Origin: an uncultured Caryophanales bacterium | Lineage (GTDB): Bacteria; Bacillota_I; Bacilli_A; RF39; UBA660 | DNA: 45,829 nt | Reading direction: 5' to 3' | Assembly (NCBI GenBank): GCA_947168965.1 | Contig: CAMVNW010000006.1 | Location: 1-45,829, forward strand | Part shown: one piece after another, positions 1-7,601 of the stretch | Layout of the letters: each line of letters opens with the position of its first letter | Numbering within the stretch: the stretch's first letter is position 1 | Program-made: the position numbers and the translations under genes | Notes under the pieces: model-generated | The model's database searches: none | Told to the model about the DNA's origin: nothing | What the model saw: the letters and a program-made list of their open reading frames with translations, nothing else

Positions 1-322
1 ATGACATATTCTCTACTATATCTGTTTCTACTATGATATTTTCTTCATAGTTTGTTATTTCTTCAAGTTGTTTTTTTATCATCTCATTTGTTGGAATTGT
101 TATTTTTTCTTGTTTTTCTTGGATTGGTATTTTAGATTCTTCTATTTTTGTTTTATCACTTATTCTTACTATTAATGCTAGTATAAGTATTAATACTATC
201 CAAATTGATAGTTTTATGGCTGAACCAATTTTTGGATCATTCCATATTGTTTTAAAGGACTCCTTATATTCTTTATATTTTTTATATTTTTCGTTTTTTT
301 CTAGTTTTTCTAATATTTTCAA
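1..322 (-). CDS. Hypothetical single-pass membrane protein (partial, 3' end outside window)
   Basis: An open frame runs on the minus strand from a probable TTG start at 322 to the window edge without a stop. The TTG overlaps the fmt stop codon by a few bases (TTGA), which suggests translational coupling to fmt. The visible product of about 107 residues has a lysine- and glutamate-rich N-terminus, one membrane segment at about residues 40-57 (starting SIWIVLILILAL), and then a charged, glutamate-rich outer or inner tail. I do not recognise a family. An in-frame stop lies only about ten codons upstream of the TTG, so the start cannot be much earlier. The start codon is uncertain because no ATG or strong Shine-Dalgarno site is present. 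Confidence 0.55.
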   Translation of the reverse strand, partial: MKILEKLEKNEKYKKYKEYKESFKTIWNDPKIGSAIKLSIWIVLILILALIVRISDKTKIEESKIPIQEKQEKITIPTNEMIKKQLEEITNYEENIIVETDIVENMS

Positions 323-1284
323 TTTAGAATTTTTCCAATTAAGGATCCTTTATTCTGCATTCCTCTTATAAAGTCTATTGAACTCATTTTCTTTTTTCCT
401 TCTGGTTGTACTTGTGTTATGATTAATTCTCCATCACTGACTTTAACACCAAATCCATTTTCATATATATTAGTTATTTCTCCATTTATTTTTTCTGGAA
501 AACTATTATCTGATTTTGTACTTTCCCACACTTTTAATAATTTACCATCTAATGTGCAGTAAGCTCCTGGCCAAGAATTTAATCCTCTTATTTGGTCATA
601 TATTTGCTTTTTTGATTTTGAAAAGTCTATTTTTTCATCTTCTCTTTTTATTATAAATCCATATGTTGCTTCTTCATTATTTTGTTTTATTCTATTATTT
701 GTTTTATTTAATATTGATGGAAGTGTTTCTAAAAGTAGGTCTCTTCCTAATATGCTAAGTTTATCATGTAATGTTTCTGCTGTTTCTGTTTCTGTTATTT
801 CTATTTCTTTTTGACTTATCATATCTCCTTCATCCATTTTTTCGTCCATATACATTATTGTTACTCCTGTTTTTGTATATCCATTTATTATGGCTCTATG
901 AATTGGAGCTCCTCCTCTTAGTTTTGGAAGAAGTGAAGCATGTACATTAATACATCCTAATTTAGGTAGTTCTAATATTTCTCTTGGTAGAATTTTTCCG
1001 TATGCACATGTTATTATTAGGTCTGGTTCCATATCTTTTAATGCTTGATACTCATCCATTATTTTATTTGGTTGTAGGACTAATATAGTATTATCTATTC
1101 CTACTTGTTTTACTGGTGGGAATAATACTTTTTGTTCTCTTCCTACTTTTTTATCTGGTTGTGTTACTATAGCTCTTATTTTATAGTTTTCTATTAATCC
1201 TTTTAACACTGTCGCACTAAATTCTGGTGTTCCCATATATATTATTTTTAATTCTTTTTCTACGTTTATATCTTCTAGATTCAT
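319..1284 (-). CDS. fmt: Methionyl-tRNA formyltransferase
   Basis: This enzyme formylates initiator Met-tRNA with 10-formyl-tetrahydrofolate in the cytoplasm. The product is about 321 residues, the usual family length. Visible signatures are the N-terminal Rossmann start (IIYMGTPEFS), the catalytic stretch with Asn-Val-His followed by SLLPKLRGGAPIHRAI, and the downstream DEKMDEGD block that holds the catalytic Asp. The C-terminal part matches the smaller beta-barrel tRNA-binding domain. An ATG eight codons upstream (1308) is possible, but the ATG at 1284 has the better ribosome site (GGTGAT four bases before it). It is followed, with overlap, by a membrane protein gene. A TATAAT-like hexamer lies just upstream, with no clear -35 box. 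Confidence 0.96.
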   Translation of the reverse strand: MNLEDINVEKELKIIYMGTPEFSATVLKGLIENYKIRAIVTQPDKKVGREQKVLFPPVKQVGIDNTILVLQPNKIMDEYQALKDMEPDLIITCAYGKILPREILELPKLGCINVHASLLPKLRGGAPIHRAIINGYTKTGVTIMYMDEKMDEGDMISQKEIEITETETAETLHDKLSILGRDLLLETLPSILNKTNNRIKQNNEEATYGFIIKREDEKIDFSKSKKQIYDQIRGLNSWPGAYCTLDGKLLKVWESTKSDNSFPEKINGEITNIYENGFGVKVSDGELIITQVQPEGKKKMSSIDFIRGMQNKGSLIGKILN

Positions 1285-1310
1285 TTTATCACCAATATAA
1301 TTATACATTA

Positions 1311-1369
1311 TTTTATATTTTTTTACTATAATTTTTTTAATTAAAAAAGTTTAGAGTGTTTCTAAACTT
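1311..1369. repeat. Intergenic repeat, copy 1 (terminator plus AT-rich leader)
   Basis: This is the first of three nearly identical intergenic blocks (the others are near 4,036-4,127 and 5,031-5,118). It shares an AT-rich arm with ACTATAATTTTTTTAATT and the hairpin AGTTTAGAGTGTTTCTAAAC. Here it separates the 69-codon gene from fmt. The leader half with the RBS found in copies 2 and 3 is not conserved in this copy. Confidence 0.7.
1343..1368 (-). terminator. Intrinsic terminator after the 69-codon gene
   Basis: The inverted repeat AGTTTAGA/TCTAAACT at 1348-1368 is followed on the minus strand by a T-run (A-run at 1343-1348 on the plus strand). It sits directly at the 3' end of the gene ending at 1369. 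Confidence 0.8.
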
Positions 1370-1578
1370 TAATGAAATATACTTTTGATATATTTTTTTG
1401 TTTTTTCTATTTTAACTTTTTCTTTTATTGCTTCATATAATATTTCAGTTTTTAATTTATAGTCTGTTATTTTATACCAGTTCACCGGGAATAAATCATC
1501 GTTATTTTGTTCTATTGTTCTATTATTTTCTTTTAAATAATTCATTTCCATTAATATATATAATTCTTTATCGTCCAT
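1369..1578 (-). CDS. Small hypothetical protein (69 aa), partner of the metallopeptidase-like gene
   Basis: The gene begins nine bases after the stop of the 815-codon gene and has a good ribosome site (GGAGT before ATG), so the two form an operon closed by the terminator at 1343-1368. The product is basic and helical, with the motif DDLFPVNWYKITDYKLKTEI in its middle. I do not recognise a named family. There is no signal peptide and no membrane segment. Because it is coupled to a candidate peptidase it could be a modulator or immunity-type partner, but that is inference only. Confidence 0.7.
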   Translation of the reverse strand: MDDKELYILMEMNYLKENNRTIEQNNDDLFPVNWYKITDYKLKTEILYEAIKEKVKIEKTKKYIKSIFH

Positions 1579-1587
1579 ATATACTCC

Positions 1588-4035
1588 TTATCTTTGTTTT
1601 TTATGTTCCAATGGTTCTACTACTAATTCTTCATTGAACTGTTCTAGTATTTCTATTAATTCTTTTCCTACTATTCCTTCTAATATTTTAAGTGCTTCTT
1701 CTTTATATGGTGATTTTATTATTTCATTATAATTAGCAATTATTTCTTTAAAATCTTTTTTTTCTATGTTGTAATAGTCTGACCCGTGTCCTATTTGTTT
1801 AATTATAGAACTATTTATTTTTATTCCTTCATCATATATTTTTCCTTTTTTCAACGCATCTATAATATCAATTATTGTTTCTTTATAGTCTTCTATATAT
1901 AAATGAGAAAATTCATTAATTGACACTTTATTGTAATACATTTTATATTCTTCGTCTATAGATATATTTTCTTTTAAATAGTCAATTATTTCTTTTGAGT
2001 ATGAATTATTCTTTTCTGCTTCATCTAATATTTCTTCTATTCTTTTTCTATAATCTTTTGCACTTTTTTGAGCTTCATTATTTTCACTGTAATAGTCTAT
2101 ATTATTTTGTTTTATTGTTTCTATTATTATATTTATTTCACTAACATAGTTTTTTATAAATTTATTATAGTTTTCTTCGTTTATTTCAAATTGTTGATTT
2201 TTAAATAATTCTGAAATTTTATTTTCAGTTGCATACCAATGTATCGCATGAGCTAGTTCATGATTAAATGTATCAATATTGTATATTTCGCTTATTCCTA
2301 GTATTCCCATGCTGTCGAAGTGACTTATTTGCTCTTTTATCATAATAAATTCTGGATTATTTTTTTTAATATTTATTAGTGAATTTAAATCTCTTTCTGT
2401 ATATTTATAATTATTTAAGAATGAGTATTTGAATGAGTTGCATGCTAGTTCTATTATTTCATCATCACTTATTCCATCTTCGGAGAAAATAGTTTTCATT
2501 TGATTTATTAAGTTTTGTTGTTCAATACTAATACTTTCTTTTAAGAATGGTGCATATAGTTCTTTTATAATTTCATTTTTTTGTTTGTCTTGTACATATT
2601 TTATGTTATATTTATTTTCATTTTCTTTTCCAAATTCTTTTTCTAAATCTATTCCATTTAGTTTTAAAATTGTTTGTATTTCAACATCACTATATAATTT
2701 TTTTTGTTCTATATTTAATAAAACAATTTGTTTGCTTCCTTTTTGTAATAAATGTTCTAGTATTGTTTTATTTTCATATTTGTATAGTAAAATACGTTTT
2801 GATATTTTAAAAAGTGATAAATATCCGTAGTTATCCCCTGAATTTAAATATTCATTTATCTTAGATGTTAAAATCTCATAATAGGTTGTATTCTCGTCAT
2901 ATCTCGAATCCAATATAGCGTCACTTGCGTCTAGCAAGTCTCTCCAATTATCATTTTTTAAAAGTATTTTTGAGTATCTTATATCAATTTTAGCAAGTTT
3001 TTTTATGTTATACCATAAATCTGTTAATGTCAAACTTAAATATTTTTTACTTATTAATAAATCTAATAGAGAGTTCGTGTTATCATATTTTTTCAACAAT
3101 ATATCATAATTATTCTTTATAATTTTTTCTAATGTTTCATACATTTGATTTTCGATTATTGGTTTTATGAGGTCTTCTATTTTATAGTAATAGCTTTCTA
3201 TTTTGATTATTCCTTTTTCTATTAGGAAACTAAATAATGTATTGTGTTCATCTATTTTTTTATTTAACAAAGAGGTATCTGCATTATTTTTAAGAATGTC
3301 ATATTCTTTTATTTCAATCAAAAAATTCATTGTATTTTCATCAATATTGTTTAATATATATTCTTTTAAAATTTTATCTTCTTTTAGATTATTCCAGTGT
3401 TTTTTATATAATTTTAATCTATTATCTGGTGTTTCATACTCTATTATACATCTTATTATTTGTTTTTGTTCTTGCGTTAATGTTTCTTGTTTTATAAAGT
3501 AATTAACAACTATATCATTTATCTGTTTATTTGTTTTTATTCTGCTTTCTAGATTTGCATAATCTGTTTTCCAATGATAATCGTAATTATTTAATACGTA
3601 TTCTAATAATGTAATTCCATTTGTTTTTTTTAATAAATATTCATCTGTATTTTTATAATTTATTGGAGTAATATTATTTTTTAAATATATTTCTAATATT
3701 TCTGGATTTTCTTTTATTCTGCTTTCTAATTCTAAACCTTTAAACACTTCTCCGTATTTCTTTACTAATATTTCTAATATTGTTTTATTCTTGATTTTTG
3801 TTAGATATAGACTACTTGGTATTTCTTCTGTTTCTATAATAAGTGCTTCTGCATATTTTGTATTTATAAAAAGTTTTGCATATTTTTTATTATTTCTAAT
3901 TTGTTTTTCTATGAAATTAAATTGTCGTTTTGATGGCTCATGAAATATTAGTTTGTGTTTTTCATCGTCTTTTGTTGTTGGATTATAAAAAATAATTTCG
4001 TCTTGATTTTTATGTTCATTATTACTTTTCTGCAT
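1588..4035 (-). CDS. Large protein with repeat-rich N-terminus and C-terminal HELAH zinc-metallopeptidase motif
   Basis: The 815-residue product has no signal peptide. Its first ~500 residues are helical and carry loosely repeated leucine-rich units of the type NKTILEILVKK, NGITLLEYVLNN, NSLLDLLISK and NKTILEHLLQKG, reminiscent of degenerate ankyrin-like solenoids. At residues 592-596 it has HELAH within DTFNHELAHAIHW, the gluzincin-type zinc-binding HExxH motif. Downstream glutamates in KEIIANYNEI could supply the third ligand. The start is supported by GAGGTG six bases before the ATG. It is followed closely by a 69-codon gene. I cannot name the family. A metal-dependent peptidase role is inferred from the motif alone, and substrate and location are unknown. 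Confidence 0.75.
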   Translation of the reverse strand: MQKSNNEHKNQDEIIFYNPTTKDDEKHKLIFHEPSKRQFNFIEKQIRNNKKYAKLFINTKYAEALIIETEEIPSSLYLTKIKNKTILEILVKKYGEVFKGLELESRIKENPEILEIYLKNNITPINYKNTDEYLLKKTNGITLLEYVLNNYDYHWKTDYANLESRIKTNKQINDIVVNYFIKQETLTQEQKQIIRCIIEYETPDNRLKLYKKHWNNLKEDKILKEYILNNIDENTMNFLIEIKEYDILKNNADTSLLNKKIDEHNTLFSFLIEKGIIKIESYYYKIEDLIKPIIENQMYETLEKIIKNNYDILLKKYDNTNSLLDLLISKKYLSLTLTDLWYNIKKLAKIDIRYSKILLKNDNWRDLLDASDAILDSRYDENTTYYEILTSKINEYLNSGDNYGYLSLFKISKRILLYKYENKTILEHLLQKGSKQIVLLNIEQKKLYSDVEIQTILKLNGIDLEKEFGKENENKYNIKYVQDKQKNEIIKELYAPFLKESISIEQQNLINQMKTIFSEDGISDDEIIELACNSFKYSFLNNYKYTERDLNSLINIKKNNPEFIMIKEQISHFDSMGILGISEIYNIDTFNHELAHAIHWYATENKISELFKNQQFEINEENYNKFIKNYVSEINIIIETIKQNNIDYYSENNEAQKSAKDYRKRIEEILDEAEKNNSYSKEIIDYLKENISIDEEYKMYYNKVSINEFSHLYIEDYKETIIDIIDALKKGKIYDEGIKINSSIIKQIGHGSDYYNIEKKDFKEIIANYNEIIKSPYKEEALKILEGIVGKELIEILEQFNEELVVEPLEHKKQR

Positions 4036-4127
4036 TTGTTACACCTCTATTGTAATAAGTTTACCATATTTATATTTTTTTTACTATAATTTTTTTAATT
4101 AAAAAAGTTTAGAGTGTTTCTAAACTA
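4036..4127. repeat. Intergenic repeat, copy 2
   Basis: This copy joins the 3' end of the EamA gene to the 5' end of the 815-codon gene. It contains the hairpin at 4106-4126, the AT-rich arm, and a leader with GAGGTGTAA that serves as ribosome site for the 815-codon gene. The leader part matches copy 3 closely (compare TTACACCTCTATTG in both on the plus strand). Confidence 0.7.
4101..4126 (-). terminator. Intrinsic terminator after the EamA transporter gene
   Basis: The hairpin AGTTTAGA/TCTAAACT at 4106-4126, with a T-run on the minus strand, overlaps the TAG stop codon at 4125-4127. Confidence 0.8.
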
Positions 4128-4979
4128 TTTTTTAATTGTTAGTATTATACCTACTATTATTAGTAATGACCAAAGTATTTTTTTTGTTATGTTTTTTTCT
4201 TGATATAATAGTTTTCCTAATAGTATTGTTTCTATTGTTGCAAACTGTTTTATTACTGTCATTATCGATACTTGACTTTCTGGTATTGCATTAGCGATAA
4301 ATAGTACTTTGTCTCCTATTATTAATGTTATTGCCATAATTGGAATCCAGTAGTTTTTCTTTATAGTGGCAATATTTATTTTTTGCTTTTTTACTATTAT
4401 TATTGTCCAATATATGAGCGTTGTAAATAACATATACCAAAATTGTAGTTGTGAGTTTGTTACATGTTGTGATAGTGTTTTATCAAAAATTGCGGATATT
4501 GAATTTAGAAAGAATGAAATTAATAGTATTATTTCATATTTAAGTGAATATGTTTTTTCTTCTTTTTTTGTTGAAATATTAACCATATATAGTCCGAATA
4601 TAACAATACTAATTCCTAATACTATTGATGGAGTTAATTTTTCTTTTAGTATTAGTGTACTTAATAGAACTGAAAAAATCACTCTAGATAGGTATATTAT
4701 TCCGTATTTACTAAGCGCAATATGTTTTACTGAATACAAATTTAATATAAGAGCTAGAACTATGACTGATGATTTTATAAATATACCTGTCAGATATATT
4801 ATTTTTATTTTAAATACATCTTTGCTTATAATGAATGTAAGTATTAATGATAATAATGAAAATGCTCCTAGTATTTCTAAGATACTATTTTTTTCTAGTG
4901 CTTTTTTATTTGATGTTTGAAATAAACCTTTAAGAATAGCATCTACAAATGTCAAAAGAACCCAATTATTCATATACAT
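4125..4979 (-). CDS. EamA/DMT-superfamily transporter
   Basis: The 284-residue product is almost entirely hydrophobic with about ten membrane segments arranged as two similar halves, the layout of drug/metabolite transporters of the EamA family. Typical features are the segment KYGIIYLSRVIFSVLLSTLI followed by LKEKLTPS at the end of the first half, and the matching LLGKLLYQEKNITKKI in the second half. The substrate cannot be predicted. ATG codons at 4979 and 4973 are both possible, and neither has a convincing Shine-Dalgarno site. A 20-codon leader ORF with a strong ribosome site (5028-4966) ends inside the start region, so translation may be coupled or re-initiated. Confidence 0.88.
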   Translation of the reverse strand: MYMNNWVLLTFVDAILKGLFQTSNKKALEKNSILEILGAFSLLSLILTFIISKDVFKIKIIYLTGIFIKSSVIVLALILNLYSVKHIALSKYGIIYLSRVIFSVLLSTLILKEKLTPSIVLGISIVIFGLYMVNISTKKEEKTYSLKYEIILLISFFLNSISAIFDKTLSQHVTNSQLQFWYMLFTTLIYWTIIIVKKQKINIATIKKNYWIPIMAITLIIGDKVLFIANAIPESQVSIMTVIKQFATIETILLGKLLYQEKNITKKILWSLLIIVGIILTIKK

Positions 4980-5028
4980 TTTTACCTATTACTTTTAATT
5001 CAATAATTATATTTTTTTCTTTTTTCAT
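4966..5028 (-). CDS. Possible 20-codon leader peptide upstream of the EamA gene
   Basis: This short ORF starts with ATG five bases after a strong GAGGTG ribosome site. It encodes a charged peptide (MKKEKNIIIELKV...), and its TAA overlaps the EamA start region (ATGAATAA). The EamA gene itself lacks a good ribosome site, so the ORF may couple or attenuate its translation. Alternatively it is the residue of a repeat-borne ribosome site that happens to precede an open frame. Confidence 0.4.
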   Translation of the reverse strand: MKKEKNIIIELKVIGKNVYE

Positions 5029-5030
5029 TA

Positions 5031-5118
5031 TTACACCTCTATTGCCATAAGTTTATCATATTTATATTTTTTTTACTATATTTTTTTAATAAAAAAAGTT
5101 TAGAGTGTTTCTAAACTA
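5031..5118. repeat. Intergenic repeat, copy 3
   Basis: This is the third copy of the intergenic block. It links the spmB stop codon to the leader ORF of the EamA gene and again contains the ribosome site GAGGTGTAAT, the AT-rich arm and the hairpin at 5097-5117. Confidence 0.7.
5091..5117 (-). terminator. Intrinsic terminator of the dacB-spmA-spmB operon
   Basis: The hairpin AGTTTAGA/TCTAAACT is followed by a T-run on the minus strand. It overlaps the spmB TAG stop at 5116-5118. Confidence 0.8.
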
Positions 5119-5637
5119 ATTAAACATTATCTTTGTTATTATTATTGCGGATATTATTCCTATTAGGTCTGCAAGTAGTCCTGCTTTTAAGGCATATTTT
5201 GTTTTTTTTATTCCTATACTTCCAAAGTATAGTGTTATTATATATAGTGTTGTGTCTGTTGAGCCTTGTATTACTGATGACATTTTACTTATTATGTTTT
5301 CTGGTCCATATGTTTCTATTATTGTTTGCAGTAGTGCGATTCCGGATCCTCCTGAAATTGGTCTTAGTATAGCGAGTGGAATTATTTCTTTTGGTATTTG
5401 TATTATTTTTAATAATGGGGTTAATAGATTTAGTATAAAGTTTAGTACTCCACTTTTTACAAATATATTTACACCCAGTATCATCCCAAGCATTGTTGGA
5501 AAAAGTTTTAGTGTCATGTCAAATGATTCTTTTGCACCTTCTGTAAATGTGTCATAAACGTTTACTTTTTTCTTTACACCATAGAATATTATTATTAATA
5601 CTATTAGTGGTAGTATTAGATTTGATATGTTTTGCAT
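5116..5637 (-). CDS. spmB: Spore maturation protein B
   Basis: The 173-residue membrane protein carries the nucleoside-recognition (Gate) domain typical of SpmB, seen in the stretch ILRPISGGSGIALLQTIIET and in GSTDTTLYIITLYFGSIGIKK. It has four or five membrane segments and the usual family length. It overlaps the end of spmA by 22 bases and is the last gene of dacB-spmA-spmB, the same order as in Bacillus. There the products act in spore cortex maturation and core dehydration. The precise transport activity of SpmA/SpmB is not established. Confidence 0.95.
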   Translation of the reverse strand: MQNISNLILPLIVLIIIFYGVKKKVNVYDTFTEGAKESFDMTLKLFPTMLGMILGVNIFVKSGVLNFILNLLTPLLKIIQIPKEIIPLAILRPISGGSGIALLQTIIETYGPENIISKMSSVIQGSTDTTLYIITLYFGSIGIKKTKYALKAGLLADLIGIISAIIITKIMFN

Positions 5638-6209
5638 TTTTTATCCTTTCTTTGGAGTATTCTATCTATTATTAGTCCACCTATTGTCGCTGAAAAGGAT
5701 GCTAGAAAACAAGGTAGTATTATTTCTGTTGGATTTTTTGCATTCATATTTAGTGATAGTATTGTTGTTGGAATTATAGTTAGTCCTGTTGTGTTTAGTA
5801 CTAGGAATGTGATCATACTATGTGATGCTTCTTTTTTATTTTTGTTTAGTTCTTGTAATGATTTCATTGTTTTTAGTCCAATTGGAGTTGAAGCATTACC
5901 TAGTCCAAATAGGTTTGCAACTACGTTTGTTGTGATTAGACTTATTGATTCATGGTTTTCTGGTATTTCTGGAAATATTTTTTTCATTATTGGTGATAAT
6001 AGTTTTGATATTTTTTTTAATAGGTTTGATTCTTCTGCTATTTTCATTATCCCTAACCATAAAGCCATTACTGGAAATATTTTTGTTATCATGTTTAGTG
6101 TGGTTTCTGCTCCTTTTATTATTTCTGTACTTATTAGTTCTACATTGTTTGTTAATATACTATAAATAATTCCTAATATTATGAATGATGCCCATATTTT
6201 ATTTATCAT
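5616..6209 (-). CDS. spmA: Spore maturation protein A
   Basis: The 197-residue protein has a nucleoside-recognition-type membrane domain with the SpmA signatures FPVMALWLGIMKIAEESNL, NVVANLFGLGNASTPIGLK and FLVLNTTGLTIIPTTI. It overlaps dacB by 11 bases and spmB by 22 bases, so the three genes are almost certainly co-translated. It acts in the sporulating cell, probably with SpmB in one membrane complex. Confidence 0.96.
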   Translation of the reverse strand: MINKIWASFIILGIIYSILTNNVELISTEIIKGAETTLNMITKIFPVMALWLGIMKIAEESNLLKKISKLLSPIMKKIFPEIPENHESISLITTNVVANLFGLGNASTPIGLKTMKSLQELNKNKKEASHSMITFLVLNTTGLTIIPTTILSLNMNAKNPTEIILPCFLASFSATIGGLIIDRILQRKDKKCKTYQI

Positions 6210-7269
6210 GTTTGAATATTTCCTTTATTTTTTGAAGTAATGATTTTTTTTGTTTTATTTCTTTTTCTTTTGAAAACAGTGGTTCTTTATGTAATAGTTT
6301 ATCTCCTAGGTATATTTCTATATTACCTGCTGTTTCTTTTGGATTTTTTTCTAGGTTATATTTTATTAGAATACTTTCTTCTTCTGTTTCTAATAGCGGA
6401 TATGTATAGTCGTTTTCTATATAGTATTCTAAATTATTATTTGTATCTGGTATATTTATTGTTCCTTTTTTTAATAGTTGATAATTTGTATAGTTATTGA
6501 AGCCATATTCAAATAAGTCTTGGTGGTCTTTAAAGTCATTTCCATCGTTTAGTGTTACTACTGCTAGATTTAGGTTATCTTTTGACGCTGTTGTTACTAG
6601 TGTACGTCTTGCTTTTACTGTGAATCCTGTTTTTCCTCCTGTTGTGTTTTTATATGAAAAAAGTAGTTTATTTTTATTTGTCCATGAGTATATATTTTTA
6701 TCTGTTTCTATTTTATGGTGTTTTGTACCTGTTATTTCTTTAAATTTATCGTTTTTTATTGCATAACTTATTAGTAGTGACATATCGTATGCGGTTGAGA
6801 TGTTTCCTCCATCTTCTTCATCTAGTCCACTAGGGTTTCTAAATAGTGTGTTTTTCATTCCTAATTCTTTGGCTTTATTATTCATTAGGTTTACAAATTC
6901 TTCAGTTGAACCTCCTACATAGTTTGATATTGCGAGAGCTGCATCGTTTCCTGATCTAAGCATTAGTCCATATACTAAGTCTTCTAGGCTTATATGTTCT
7001 CCTTTTTTTATATATATTCCTGAACCATAGGCTTTATCTATTGAATCATTTATTTCTACTACATCATTTAATTTATCTGATTCTATAGCTATTATTGCGG
7101 TCATTATTTTTGATATACTTGCGATACTTCTTTTGTTATGTATATCTTTTGAGTATAGTATTCTTCCTGAATCTGTATCTACTAGTATTGCGGATGTAGC
7201 TGATGTTTCTATAGCTTTAATTCTCACTGGAATTAATAACATAATACATATAATAATAAATTTTTTCAT
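6199..7269 (-). CDS. dacB: Sporulation-type D-alanyl-D-alanine carboxypeptidase (S11 family)
   Basis: This exported serine peptidase trims the terminal D-alanine from peptidoglycan stem peptides. The 356-residue product has a signal peptide (residues 1-19), the SxxK box SISK with catalytic Ser51 and Lys54, the SGN triad at 106-108, and the KTG box at 213-215. The gene order dacB-spmA-spmB identifies it as the spore-cortex enzyme rather than the vegetative DacA. The start ATG has GGTGAAA just upstream. Its first 56 codons and leader are duplicated at 11692-11903, and the helicase cassette now separates this copy from its probable ancestral upstream region, so its promoter may have changed. Confidence 0.94.
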   Translation of the reverse strand: MKKFIIICIMLLIPVRIKAIETSATSAILVDTDSGRILYSKDIHNKRSIASISKIMTAIIAIESDKLNDVVEINDSIDKAYGSGIYIKKGEHISLEDLVYGLMLRSGNDAALAISNYVGGSTEEFVNLMNNKAKELGMKNTLFRNPSGLDEEDGGNISTAYDMSLLISYAIKNDKFKEITGTKHHKIETDKNIYSWTNKNKLLFSYKNTTGGKTGFTVKARRTLVTTASKDNLNLAVVTLNDGNDFKDHQDLFEYGFNNYTNYQLLKKGTINIPDTNNNLEYYIENDYTYPLLETEEESILIKYNLEKNPKETAGNIEIYLGDKLLHKEPLFSKEKEIKQKKSLLQKIKEIFKHDK

Positions 7270-7312
7270 AATTTCACCTAGATAAGTATATGAAAAAAAG
7301 GACTTTTTTAGT
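7101..7312. repeat. Direct repeat, left copy: dacB 5' end, leader and upstream terminator
   Basis: This segment matches 11692-11903 at a constant offset of 4,591 bases. The first ~156 bases (inside dacB) are identical, and the remaining ~56 bases (start codon region, leader, hairpin) have about five mismatches. The two copies bracket the helicase cassette. Confidence 0.9.
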
Positions 7313-7315
7313 CCT
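7293..7315 (-). terminator. Intrinsic terminator at the end of the helicase cassette
   Basis: The hairpin AGGAC/GTCCT with a T-run on the minus strand contains the TAA stop of the 97-codon gene (7308-7310). A sister hairpin at 11884-11906 ends the lipoprotein gene. Confidence 0.8.
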
Positions 7316-7601
7316 CAATTATTTCATTTAAGTACTTCATATCATTACCAATGATATAAACAAAGTCATTACCTAACTTTTCCATTAATTTTAAAATACC
7401 TTTTTCTACATTATTAGGTTCCATTTCAAATAATTCCATATAATTTAATATAATATCATTAATAAAATAAAAATTGTACTTACTAAAAATATTATAAATA
7501 TCCCTAAAATTATTTTCATCTAATCCTTCTAAATAAGAAGAATCATAATTATTATAAACTAAGTCATAATAAAAGTTATCTAAATACTTATCTAAAAACA
7601 T
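7308..7601 (-). CDS. Small acidic hypothetical protein of the helicase cassette
   Basis: The 97-residue product is predicted helical, rich in Tyr, Asn, Asp and Glu, with a net negative charge and no signal or membrane segment. Its ATG overlaps the helicase stop codon by one base (TAATG), so it is translationally coupled to the helicase. I do not recognise a family. An accessory or inhibitor role in the cassette is inference from the coupling only. Confidence 0.75.
   Translation of the reverse strand: MFLDKYLDNFYYDLVYNNYDSSYLEGLDENNFRDIYNIFSKYNFYFINDIILNYMELFEMEPNNVEKGILKLMEKLGNDFVYIIGNDMKYLNEIIED

Noticed and set aside
319-1308. Mycoplasma-type genetic code (TGA as Trp), suggested by very low G+C
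   Set aside because: fmt and other genes end at TGA, and conserved tryptophans are encoded by TGG, so the standard bacterial code applies.
4366-4920. Long plus-strand open frame of 184 codons
   Set aside because: It lies antisense to the EamA gene, lacks a ribosome site and has the composition expected of an AT-rich shadow frame.
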